DNA of 6,591 nucleotides from CAZFLM01 sp964519955 (GTDB taxonomy: Bacteria; Armatimonadota; Chthonomonadetes; Chthonomonadales; CAJBBX01). Below the pieces are notes generated by a model. That model was not told where the DNA came from. It did not search any database and worked only from the letters and a program-made list of their open reading frames with translations. Below, one piece after another: positions 1 to 6,483 of the stretch (its first letter is position 1; each line of letters starts with the position of its first letter). A program made the position numbers and the translations under genes. Location: contig CAZFLM010000158.1 of assembly GCA_964519955.1 (NCBI GenBank), positions 1 through 6,591 of the forward strand, written 5' to 3'.

Positions 1-2017
1 GTGTCGCGAGCATGACGCAGGCGCCGAAATACTTCGAGAACCGCCCGAATTGCTCGACAGCCGTTTTCTCGTCGGGATTGTTCATGAAATTGACGTATCG
101 TTTGAGCACATCGCAATCGAATTCCAGGGTGTTTTTGATGACCCCGCGATACTGTTCGTTGAGTTCGTCGCGGAGCATGTTCATGAAGGCGCTGTTGTAG
201 ACGCGGTGCATGCCGAGCGTGCGGACGAAGTATCCCTCCATCAGCCAGAACGCCTCGGCGAGCAGCAGCGTGTCAGGCGCTTCCTGCGCCACGCGGTCGA
301 CCACCTCGCGCCAGAACTCCTCCGGCATGGCCTCGTTGAACTGGCGGCGCGTCATGGCGTGCTCGGCCCGCGAGGGGATGTCGCCGCCGGTGCCCGGTTC
401 GGGGAACCACAGGCGCTGGAAGTGCTTCTTCGTGAGCGTCATGGCGGCATCGAACCGGATGACCGGGAACTGCCGGGCCACGTGCAGGATGGTCTGGATG
501 ACCGCCTCGCGCACCTCCGGGTTCAGGAAGTTGAGCTGCGCGGTGTCGTTCCACGGCATGCGCGTGCCGTCGTTGCCGTGGTAGACGTACTTCACCGAGC
601 CGGTCCAGCGGTCGAGGCGCTTGAACACCACCGCGGCGTCGGACCGCTCGTAGTAGTGGTCCTCCAGGAAGATGCCGACGCGCTCGTCGCTCGAGTGGTC
701 GGCCCCGTTGAAGCTGTAGACCGGGAACGGGCTGTAGTCGAGCGAGACGAACCAGTCCGGGTGCTCGATGACCCAGCGCGAGTCGATGCCCATGTGGTTG
801 GGCACCATGTCGCTGGCCAGCCGGATGCCGCGCTGCTTCGCCCGAACCTTCAGCTCCTGCAGCGCCTCGTCGCCGCCGAGGTCGGCCGCGATGGTGTAGT
901 CCGCCAGCGAGTAGGCCGAGGCGACGGCGTCCGGGTTGCCGCACATCTGCTTGATGGCTCGCGAGGCCTTGCTCCGCTCCCACAGGCCGATGAGCCACAG
1001 CACGGTGAAGCCGCGGCTCGCGATGAGGTCCAGTTCCTCGTCGGGGATCTGGTCGAGCCGCGCAACTTCGCGCTGGTACTTCCGAGAGAGCTGGTCCAGC
1101 CAGACGTGGGCGTTCTTGGCGAGCAGCACAGCGCGGGGCATCCAGTCGCGGTCCGGGCTGAAGCGCTCGGGCTCGTCGTAGCCGGCCAGGTCCGCGTAGG
1201 AGGGCACCAGCGCAGGGCCCGGGCCGAAGAAGACGGGCTTCTCCTCCTCGCGAATGAGGTCCAGGCCGCCGAGGAGCTTGAACAGGTACGTGCCGATGAA
1301 CCAGCCCCACTTCGTGCGGATGTAGTCGAGCTGGGCCGAGAGCGAGTGCGGCGCCGCGCGCGAAGGGCCACGCAGCACCTCGATCAGGCTCACTCGCTCG
1401 GGGCCGAACGTCGGGTTGTCGGCGAGGAAGCGCTCCAGCTCGGCGACGACCGCGCGGTACGGCGTCTCACGTTGGAGGGCGGTATCGTCGAACAGCTCTT
1501 GATAAGGCGCGCAGGCGGGGTTGGTGTTGGCGAGCCACAGCATCACCAACTCCTCCAGCGCAACCTGCCGGTTCGGCGTCCCGTCCGTGGCCCCGTCCAG
1601 GTACTCGTCGACCGTCAGCTCGCGCCGGTAGACCCGCAGCGGCGGGAACTCGTCCGTGAAGCGGCGCAGCACGCGGTCCACCGCGTCCGGCCCGAGCGAC
1701 CCGGCGGTCCGCGCGAGGGCCTTGCCGAACACGTTCGGGTCTACCTCGTCGCGGTAGCGCTTGCACGCCAGGTGCAGCATCTCGTCGATGAGGCCGAGGG
1801 CGTTGAGTTGGCCGGCCTGCACCGCCTGCTCGGGGAAGCGGACGAGGTCGCGCGTGGCGTTCATCTTCTGCGCGAACTCGCGGACGGCGCGGAAGTTGGG
1901 GAAGATGACGTTGCCGGCAGATGCGTAGAGCGCTTCGCCGAGCTGGTAGCGGTCGCGCGCCTTCCGCGATATGTGCAGCTCCCTGTGCAGGGAGGCGTTG
2001 TCGGTGTTGGGGTTCAA
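1..2017 (-). CDS. GH13 alpha-amylase-superfamily protein, N-terminal 672 codons (truncated by window edge)
   Basis: This is a minus-strand frame with no stop, running off the left edge, so the C-terminus is missing. The start is a TTG at 2017-2015, seven nt after an AGAGGA Shine-Dalgarno; no ATG or GTG is as well placed. Residues 1 to about 330 are a mainly helical region that I cannot assign to a named domain. A GH13 TIM barrel follows with all four conserved regions: I, DMVPNH at 403-408; II, IRFDAA with R521 and nucleophile D523; III, LLAEAFW with acid/base E588; IV, FMNNPDE with D649. Region IV has Pro where typical alpha-amylases have His (FxDNHD), although the catalytic triad D523/E588/D649 is intact. 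The enzyme should act on alpha-glucans or transfer alpha-glucosyl units, but substrate and product are unknown. No signal peptide is visible, so it is probably cytoplasmic. The coding sequence is unusually AT-rich near 61-180. Confidence 0.93.
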   Translation of the reverse strand, partial: MNPNTDNASLHRELHISRKARDRYQLGEALYASAGNVIFPNFRAVREFAQKMNATRDLVRFPEQAVQAGQLNALGLIDEMLHLACKRYRDEVDPNVFGKALARTAGSLGPDAVDRVLRRFTDEFPPLRVYRRELTVDEYLDGATDGTPNRQVALEELVMLWLANTNPACAPYQELFDDTALQRETPYRAVVAELERFLADNPTFGPERVSLIEVLRGPSRAAPHSLSAQLDYIRTKWGWFIGTYLFKLLGGLDLIREEEKPVFFGPGPALVPSYADLAGYDEPERFSPDRDWMPRAVLLAKNAHVWLDQLSRKYQREVARLDQIPDEELDLIASRGFTVLWLIGLWERSKASRAIKQMCGNPDAVASAYSLADYTIAADLGGDEALQELKVRAKQRGIRLASDMVPNHMGIDSRWVIEHPDWFVSLDYSPFPVYSFNGADHSSDERVGIFLEDHYYERSDAAVVFKRLDRWTGSVKYVYHGNDGTRMPWNDTAQLNFLNPEVREAVIQTILHVARQFPVIRFDAAMTLTKKHFQRLWFPEPGTGGDIPSRAEHAMTRRQFNEAMPEEFWREVVDRVAQEAPDTLLLAEAFWLMEGYFVRTLGMHRVYNSAFMNMLRDELNEQYRGVIKNTLEFDCDVLKRYVNFMNNPDEKTAVEQFGRFSKYFGACVMLAT

Positions 2018-2024
2018 TGACGTG

Positions 2025-2030
2025 TCCTCT
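2025..2030 (-). promoter_or_regulatory. Ribosome binding site deciding the TTG start of the GH13 gene
   Basis: On the minus strand, AGAGGA lies seven nt before TTG at 2017. The upstream reading frame is open but offers no better start, and the protein from TTG begins MNPNTDNASLHRELHISRKARDRYQ. The (L/F)HISRxARDRYQ stretch is, as I recall it, close to the N-terminus of homologues. Confidence 0.6.
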
Positions 2031-2165
2031 GGTAAACCCTGTTGCGGCACTTCGGTTCAGCGAACTTCTCTTCGGCGGCCCTCGATACCTCCCCGCGCGC
2101 AGGAGCCACCCCCCGAAACGCCGAACCGCCCACCAGCCGTATCGCGATGCAGAGGAGCACCCCAT

Positions 2166-2516
2166 ATGGACGACACCACACTGCGCGCCTGCTTCGGCGG
2201 GCTGCCCGCCTCGATCACCGTAACCGACCGCGAGGGCATCATCGTCGAAATGAACGAGGCCTCCATCCGCCAGTTCGCCAAGTCCGGCGGCGCCGCGCTG
2301 ATCGGCACGAACAGCCTGGACTGCCACCCGGAGCCCTCGCGCAGCCTCTTCGCGGACATGCTGCGCAACCCGCGCCCGCACGTCTACACGATCGAGAAGG
2401 CGGGCAAGCGGACGCTCATCTACCAGACGCCCTGGTACCGCGACGGCGAGTATGCGGGCTACGTCGAAGCGTCCTTCGAGCTGCCGGCCGAGGTGCCGAA
2501 CTTCGTGCGGGGGTAG
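2166..2516 (+). CDS. Stand-alone single PAS-domain protein
   Basis: The product is 116 residues, all accounted for by one PAS fold: an opening strand LPASITVTDREGIIVEMN (13-30), a helix around EASIRQFAKSGG, a central CHPEPSR motif (C53, H54, P55), and a closing beta-sheet with YTIEKAG, LIYQTPWY and YAGYVEASF. No output domain such as a kinase, GGDEF or HTH is fused. It therefore most likely acts as a cytoplasmic sensory or interaction module that signals through a partner protein. From memory, small PAS proteins with this CHPEPxR and YTIEK..LIYQTPW pattern occur as separate genes in several phyla; their ligand is unknown to me. The start is set by AGAGGAG at 2151-2157, eight nt before ATG; the in-frame open stretch upstream has no comparable site. 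The gene ends 21 nt before the next one on the same strand, so cotranscription is likely. Confidence 0.88.
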   Translation: MDDTTLRACFGGLPASITVTDREGIIVEMNEASIRQFAKSGGAALIGTNSLDCHPEPSRSLFADMLRNPRPHVYTIEKAGKRTLIYQTPWYRDGEYAGYVEASFELPAEVPNFVRG

Positions 2517-2537
2517 CCGGACAGGAGGCACACGATC

Positions 2538-3770
2538 ATGGTGACGACCTGGAGCCGGGCGGCGGCGGTGCTCGCGCTTGCCGGCATCTGCGCCGCGAGT
2601 GCCCACGCCAAGTTCGCGCGGACGTGGGAGGCGGTTCCCTTCGACCGTCTGCTGACCAACGTCGGCGCCTACGTCAAGGCCCACCCGAAGGACGCACAGG
2701 GCACCTACACCCTCGGCCGCCTCCACAGTCTTGCGTTCGCCGAGCGAGTGCGGGATGGCAAGATTGAGGCGGTCGTCAAGGACTGGCAGAGCGGCAAGCC
2801 CAAGGACGTGCCTGGGTTCCCGATCTACGAGTCGGTGCAGGTCAAGCCAGACGCTAACCGCGGCGCGCTCACTCCGGAACTGAAGACCCACCTGAAGGAG
2901 TCGGTACGCCTGTACCGCCGAGCCGTCGAGCTGGAACCGAGGAACGGGCTCTTCCTGCTCGGCTGCGCCTGGATGCTCGAGCAGGGCGCCCCGTTCGCCG
3001 CATCAGTCGGGACGCTCCCGGGCTTGCGGCGCGCTGCATCCGGCGCCTGGCGTGCCGAGGCGCTCGCCCTGTACCGCCGCGCGTACCAGATCGAGATGCC
3101 GAAGAACCTGAAGGGCCAGCCGATGCTGGCGAGCGGCGGCGACGCGTTCATCGGCATCGAGGCCGGCGAGGGAATCGTCCGCCTCCTGGGCAAGGCCGCC
3201 AAGTCGCCCCAGGATCAGGCCGAGATCGCGCGGGTGGAGGAGCAGATCAAGTCGGCCAACGCGCAGCCCCACGCGGTCACCCCGATACTCGTCTCCCTCC
3301 GCCCGGACGCGCAGCTGGCCGACCTGCTCGCGCCGGCGCGAGTCGTCACGTTCGACCTGGCCGCCACGGGCTCGCAGCAACGCTGGCCGTGGGTGCGGCC
3401 GGACACCGGCATCCTCGTTTGGGACCCGGAGCGCAAGGGGCGCATCGCGTCTGGCGGCAGGCTCTTCGGCTCGCGCACCTGGCAGATGTTCTGGCGCAAT
3501 GGGTATGAGGCCCTCGCCGCGCTGGACGACAACCGCGACGGCTCCCTCACCGGCAAGGAGCTGGCGGGCATCGCCGTCTGGTTCGACCGCAACGGCAACG
3601 GCCGCTCCGACCCCGGCGAGGTGGTTCCGGTGGCCGACCTGGGCATCGTGCGCCTCGCGGCCTCCGCATCCGGCGAGACCGATGGCGTGCCCGCCAACCC
3701 GCGCGGCATCGAGCTGCGCGACGGCACCGCCTGCCCCACCTACGACTGGACGCCGCGCCCGGTGAAGTGA
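2538..3770 (+). CDS. Secreted TPR-like protein with C-terminal paired EF-hand-type calcium loops
   Basis: The product is 410 residues. AGGAGG at 2523-2528 precedes the ATG by nine nt. A signal peptide is clear: basic N-terminus, hydrophobic AAAVLALAGICAA, and probable cleavage after AHA at residue 24. Residues 25 to about 245 are helical with TPR-like pieces (HLKESVRLYRRAVELEPRNG, 118-137, and ALALYRRAYQIEMP, 175-188). Residues 270-370 hold calcium-loop motifs: D330-E341 (DDNRDGSLTGKE) and D350-E361 (DRNGNGRSDPGE), both with acidic or Asn residues at loop positions 1, 3 and 5 and Glu at 12. Two further loop-like stretches (FDLAATGS from 272; DPERKGRIASGG, 296-307) lack essential ligands. I recall related FDLDGxG...WPW...FG..TW...YEALAALD proteins from Planctomycetota-like genomes, with no assigned function. 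Probably exported and calcium-stabilised; the specific role is unknown. It may be cotranscribed with the PAS gene. Confidence 0.85.
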   Translation: MVTTWSRAAAVLALAGICAASAHAKFARTWEAVPFDRLLTNVGAYVKAHPKDAQGTYTLGRLHSLAFAERVRDGKIEAVVKDWQSGKPKDVPGFPIYESVQVKPDANRGALTPELKTHLKESVRLYRRAVELEPRNGLFLLGCAWMLEQGAPFAASVGTLPGLRRAASGAWRAEALALYRRAYQIEMPKNLKGQPMLASGGDAFIGIEAGEGIVRLLGKAAKSPQDQAEIARVEEQIKSANAQPHAVTPILVSLRPDAQLADLLAPARVVTFDLAATGSQQRWPWVRPDTGILVWDPERKGRIASGGRLFGSRTWQMFWRNGYEALAALDDNRDGSLTGKELAGIAVWFDRNGNGRSDPGEVVPVADLGIVRLAASASGETDGVPANPRGIELRDGTACPTYDWTPRPVK

Positions 3771-3831
3771 GGAGGGCTGTGCGGCGGCCTAAGGTACACT
3801 TGGCATAAGCGCCAACGAACATGGCTGTTGC

Positions 3832-3847
3832 TGGCGGGCTCCCGCCA
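3832..3847 (+). promoter_or_regulatory. Inverted repeat just upstream of the DUF433 ribosome binding site
   Basis: TGGCGGG and CCCGCCA form a perfect 7-bp inverted repeat with a two-nt centre (CT). It lies three nt before the Shine-Dalgarno GGAGG at 3850-3854. As DNA it could be an operator; as RNA it would form a small hairpin (six pairs closing a four-nt loop) next to the ribosome site. A TACACT hexamer at 3795-3800 could be a -10 element for this gene, but no matching -35 is visible. Confidence 0.4.
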
Positions 3848-3859
3848 CCGGAGGCTGCG

Positions 3860-4081
3860 ATGAGCTATGACGGGATCATCACCATAGAGCCTGGAAAGCG
3901 CGGCGGGCGCCCCTGCATCCGCGGCATGAGGATCGCGGTGGCCGACGTGCTTGGCTGGCTGGCCGCCGGCATGTCGCACGACGACATCCGCGAGGACTTC
4001 CCCGAGGTGACCGAGGAGGACATCCGAGCTTGCCTCGCCTATGCGGCCGATCGTGAGCGACGCATCCTCGTGGCTCAGTAA
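3860..4081 (+). CDS. DUF433 family protein, antitoxin-like
   Basis: This is a 73-residue protein with the DUF433 pattern: ITIEPGKRGGRPCIRGMRI (7-25), then a helix-turn-helix-like stretch VADVLGWLAAGMSHDDIREDFPEVTEEDIRACLAYAADR. The GGRPCIRGxRI signature is highly characteristic. Family members are usually the antitoxin half of a type II toxin-antitoxin pair with a PIN-like DUF5615 toxin, and their helix-turn-helix region is thought to bind their own promoter. The chosen ATG has GGAGG at 3850-3854 five nt upstream. An in-frame ATG at 3821 would add 13 residues (MAVAGGLPPPEAA) that do not resemble the family start and has no good Shine-Dalgarno. No intact toxin gene follows before 4265, so it appears orphaned. 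Confidence 0.88.
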   Translation: MSYDGIITIEPGKRGGRPCIRGMRIAVADVLGWLAAGMSHDDIREDFPEVTEEDIRACLAYAADRERRILVAQ

Positions 4082-4187
4082 CCAGCTCCTCCGGCCGCCG
4101 CTCCACTCCCACACCGCCTCCCGCATCGCTCCCACCATCCCGCCCTGATCCGCGTCCATCTGTGGTTTCCGTTTGGCACCCTCCCCC

Positions 4188-4216
4188 TTGACAACTGCGC
4201 TGCTTTGCCCTACACT
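4188..4216 (+). promoter_or_regulatory. Sigma70-type promoter for the marR-esterase operon
   Basis: A perfect TTGACA -35 (4188-4193) is followed by a 17-nt spacer and a TACACT -10 (4211-4216, four of six matches to TATAAT). Transcription would start near 4222-4224, giving a leader of roughly 40 nt before the MarR ATG. Consensus-quality promoters are not expected by chance in such GC-rich sequence, and the placement fits the downstream gene. The open frame that extends upstream from 4265 to a TTG at 4205 would begin inside this promoter, which argues for the 4265 start. Confidence 0.8.
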
Positions 4217-4228
4217 GACTCGCAACAC

Positions 4229-4245
4229 TACACTACGTGTACGTA
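4229..4245 (+). promoter_or_regulatory. Putative MarR operator (overlapping inverted repeats)
   Basis: Two overlapping dyads lie just downstream of the predicted transcription start: TACAC-TAC-GTGTA (4229-4241) and TACGT-GT-ACGTA (4234-4245). MarR dimers bind roughly 16-20 bp pseudo-palindromes near their own promoter, so this is the natural candidate for autoregulation. A protein bound here would sit over the initially transcribed region. Binding itself is inferred, not shown. Confidence 0.5.
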
Positions 4246-4264
4246 TGAATTGGCAGGTGGCTCG

Positions 4265-4711
4265 ATGACCGACGGACACGACCTGGCGATGGCACTGCGC
4301 ACGGCGTACCTCGCCATGCACCGGCAAGCCAATGCGTCGGTGGCGGCGGCCGGCATCACCGTCGACCAGTTCGTGGTGCTGTGGGCCCTGGCCCAGACGC
4401 ACTCGGCGACGCAGCAGGAGCTGGCGCGCCGCACCGCGTCGGACCCCAACACGCTTCGGGCGATGCTGCTCCTACTCGAGCGCAAGGGCCTCGTCCACCG
4501 GCCGCGATGCGCCACCGATCGCCGCGCCCGCGCCGTCGAGCTAACCCCAGCGGGCGAGCTGCTCTTCGCCGACGTCTGCGCCATGAGCGACCCCTTTCGC
4601 GACCGCCTGGTGGGGGCACTCGGCGCGGACGATGCGGCGACCCTCGTGCGCCTGCTGGGCCGGGTCGCGTCCGCCATGGCGGAGCCCACACTGGAACCGG
4701 AGCAACCGTAG
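4265..4711 (+). CDS. MarR-family transcriptional regulator
   Basis: This 148-residue protein has the MarR layout: N-terminal dimerisation helix (DLAMALRTAYLAMHRQANA), helix ITVDQFVVLWALAQ (31-44), winged helix ATQQELARRTASDPNTLRAMLLLLERKGLVHR (48-79), wing with D85-R86-R87-A88-R89 and VELTPAGE, then C-terminal dimerisation helices. The DxR wing motif and LERKGLV are hallmarks. It should bind a palindromic site as a dimer and release DNA on binding a small, often aromatic, ligand. ATG 4265 follows AGGTGG at 4255-4260 and lies about 40 nt downstream of the predicted transcription start. The stop is 30 nt before the esterase ATG, so the two genes form an operon, and the esterase is the likely regulated target. 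The ligand cannot be read from the sequence. Confidence 0.93.
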   Translation: MTDGHDLAMALRTAYLAMHRQANASVAAAGITVDQFVVLWALAQTHSATQQELARRTASDPNTLRAMLLLLERKGLVHRPRCATDRRARAVELTPAGELLFADVCAMSDPFRDRLVGALGADDAATLVRLLGRVASAMAEPTLEPEQP

Positions 4712-4741
4712 TCACGACGACCGATCACAGGAGATCGACGT

Positions 4742-6472
4742 ATGGACCACGCACGTGCATTCGTCCGGCGCCACGCGCCACTTGCTCTGCTTGCAGTCCT
4801 CCTCGGCAGTGCCGCCCACGCGCAAGCGCCCGCTCCGGGGCAGTTCGCCGCACCGAAGCCAGGCCCTGCGCCGCTGCCCACCCTCGCGGCCCTGCCGAGG
4901 ATCGATGACGCATCGTTCTACGCGCAGGCGAACGTCCCGCACGGCACGGTAGTCCAGGCCACCTACAGGAACCAGGTGGGCCAGGATAAGCGGATGCACA
5001 TCTACCTGCCGCCCGGCTACGACAAGGACACGGGCGCGAAGTACCCCGTGCTCTACCTGAACCACGGCGGCGGCGATGACGACTCGCGCTGGACCTCGAC
5101 CAACCCGCAGGGCGGCAGCGCGCAGTTCATCCTCGACAACCTGATCGCCGCGGGCAAGGCGAGGCCGATGATCGTGGTGATGCCGAACACGCAGGGGCTC
5201 GCCGCGGCCACGCCCTCGACGCCGGGCAAGGACGACGCCTGCACGACCGAGTACCTGAAGGACATCATCCCCTACGTCGAGAGCCACTACCGCGCGAAGG
5301 CGGGCCGCGAGAACCGGGCGCTCGCCGGGCTGTCGATGGGCGGGTTCGTCGTCATGAACACCGGCCTGACGCACCTCGACACGTTCGGCGAGTTGTACGT
5401 CTATAGCTCGGGCTACTTCCCCCAGAACCTGCAGGCGTTCGAGGACAACCTGAAGCCGGTGCTGGCCGATCCGAGGACGAACGAGGCGCTGCTGCGCGTG
5501 CCGCTCTACATGGCGGCCGGCGAGACCGACATCGCGCTGCCCAACGCCCAGAAGACGCTGAGCGTGCTGAACAGGTATGCGGTGCGCAACTTCTGGGTGC
5601 TGAGCACCGGCGGGCACGAGTGGGCCAACTGGCGGCGCTACCTGTGGCAGACGGCCCAGGTCATGTTCGCCGAAGACCCCAAGGCAGGCTCCATCGCCCT
5701 GGCGCATGCGCCGGCCGGCTACGAAGTCGCCCGCGAGGGCATCGCGCGCGGCAAGACGGAGATGCTGGAGTACGACTCGAAGAGCGTGGGCATCCAGCGC
5801 AAGGCGCGCGTCTACCTGCCGCCGGGCTACTCGACCGCGGCCAAGTACCCCGTCCTCTACCTGCTGCACGGCATCGGCGGCGGCGACGGCGACTGGATCG
5901 GGGCCGGCAAGGCGGACGCAATCCTGGACAACCTGTTCGCCGACAAGAAGGCGGCGCCGATGATCGTGGTGATGCCGAACGGCCGCGCGAGCAAGACGCC
6001 GGCGCCGCAGAACCCGTTCTCCGAGGACGCGATGGCGGTCTACGCGGCGTTCGAGGACGACCTGCTAAAGGACCTCGCGCCGGCCGTCGAGGCAAAGTAC
6101 TCGGCCCGCACCGACGCCGACGGCCGGGCGATCGCGGGGCTCTCGATGGGCGGCGGGCAGGCGCTCAACTTCGGCCTGAAGCACCTCGACACGTTCGCCT
6201 GGGTCGGCGGCTTCTCGTCCGCGCCCAACACACTGCCCATCGCCGAACTGGTGCCCGACCCCGCCGCCACCACCAAGAAGCTGCGCCTGCTCTGGGTGTC
6301 TGTCGGCGACAAGGACTTCATCATCCAGATCAGCCTGGGCGTCCACGCCGGCCTCACCGAGCGCAAGGTGCCGCACGTCTGGTACTTGGAGAGCGGCGCG
6401 CACGAGTGGCCGGTCTGGAAGAACGACCTCTACCAGTTCGCACAGATGGTCTTCCGGCCCGCGAAGCCGTAG
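4742..6472 (+). CDS. Secreted tandem-domain CE1/esterase D-like hydrolase (two complete catalytic domains)
   Basis: The product is 576 residues; AGGAGA at 4729-4734 lies seven nt before ATG. A signal peptide (RRHAPLALLAVLLGSAAHA) is probably cleaved after residue 27, followed by a Pro/Ala-rich linker to about residue 53. Two homologous alpha/beta-hydrolase domains follow. Domain 1 (about 68-312) has YLPPGY 88-93, KYPVLYL 100-106, PMIVVMPN 142-149, nucleophile S198 in GLSMGG, D263 and H292 in GGHEW. Domain 2 (about 330-574) has YLPPGY 358-363, KYPVLYL 368-374, PMIVVMPN 406-413, S468 in GLSMGG, D525 and H554 in GAHEW. The Asp-to-His gap is 29 residues in both. Such domains include feruloyl esterases, acetylxylan esterases and enterochelin esterases, so exported hydrolysis of carbohydrate or phenolic esters is likely. 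The exact substrate is unknown. It is cotranscribed with the MarR gene; a structured repeat begins 12 nt after the stop. Confidence 0.93.
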   Translation: MDHARAFVRRHAPLALLAVLLGSAAHAQAPAPGQFAAPKPGPAPLPTLAALPRIDDASFYAQANVPHGTVVQATYRNQVGQDKRMHIYLPPGYDKDTGAKYPVLYLNHGGGDDDSRWTSTNPQGGSAQFILDNLIAAGKARPMIVVMPNTQGLAAATPSTPGKDDACTTEYLKDIIPYVESHYRAKAGRENRALAGLSMGGFVVMNTGLTHLDTFGELYVYSSGYFPQNLQAFEDNLKPVLADPRTNEALLRVPLYMAAGETDIALPNAQKTLSVLNRYAVRNFWVLSTGGHEWANWRRYLWQTAQVMFAEDPKAGSIALAHAPAGYEVAREGIARGKTEMLEYDSKSVGIQRKARVYLPPGYSTAAKYPVLYLLHGIGGGDGDWIGAGKADAILDNLFADKKAAPMIVVMPNGRASKTPAPQNPFSEDAMAVYAAFEDDLLKDLAPAVEAKYSARTDADGRAIAGLSMGGGQALNFGLKHLDTFAWVGGFSSAPNTLPIAELVPDPAATTKKLRLLWVSVGDKDFIIQISLGVHAGLTERKVPHVWYLESGAHEWPVWKNDLYQFAQMVFRPAKP

Positions 6473-6483
6473 CGGGGACGAGT

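Noticed and set aside
50..2020. A 656-codon open frame on the plus strand
   Set aside because: It is antisense to the GH13 gene. Its translation is rich in Arg, Val, His and Ala with no domain pattern, as expected opposite a high-GC gene, while the minus frame contains all four GH13 motifs.
2018..2165. Promoters in the divergent intergenic region
   Set aside because: I scanned both strands for TTGACA/TATAAT-like pairs at 16-18 nt and found none convincing; a small TTCG-GTTCAG-CGAA dyad near 2051-2064 is too short to call.
1467..2891. A 474-codon open frame on the minus strand
   Set aside because: It spans the divergent intergenic region and runs antisense to the PAS and TPR-like genes and out of frame with the GH13 gene; no recognisable protein pattern.
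4205..4264. Upstream extension of the MarR gene to a TTG at 4205
   Set aside because: This start would lie within the predicted promoter, before the -10 element, and lacks a ribosome site; ATG 4265 has both the right position and a Shine-Dalgarno.
4712..5869. A 385-codon open frame on the minus strand
   Set aside because: Antisense shadow of the esterase; low-complexity Arg/Val/Leu/Gln/His composition and no ribosome site or domain signature.
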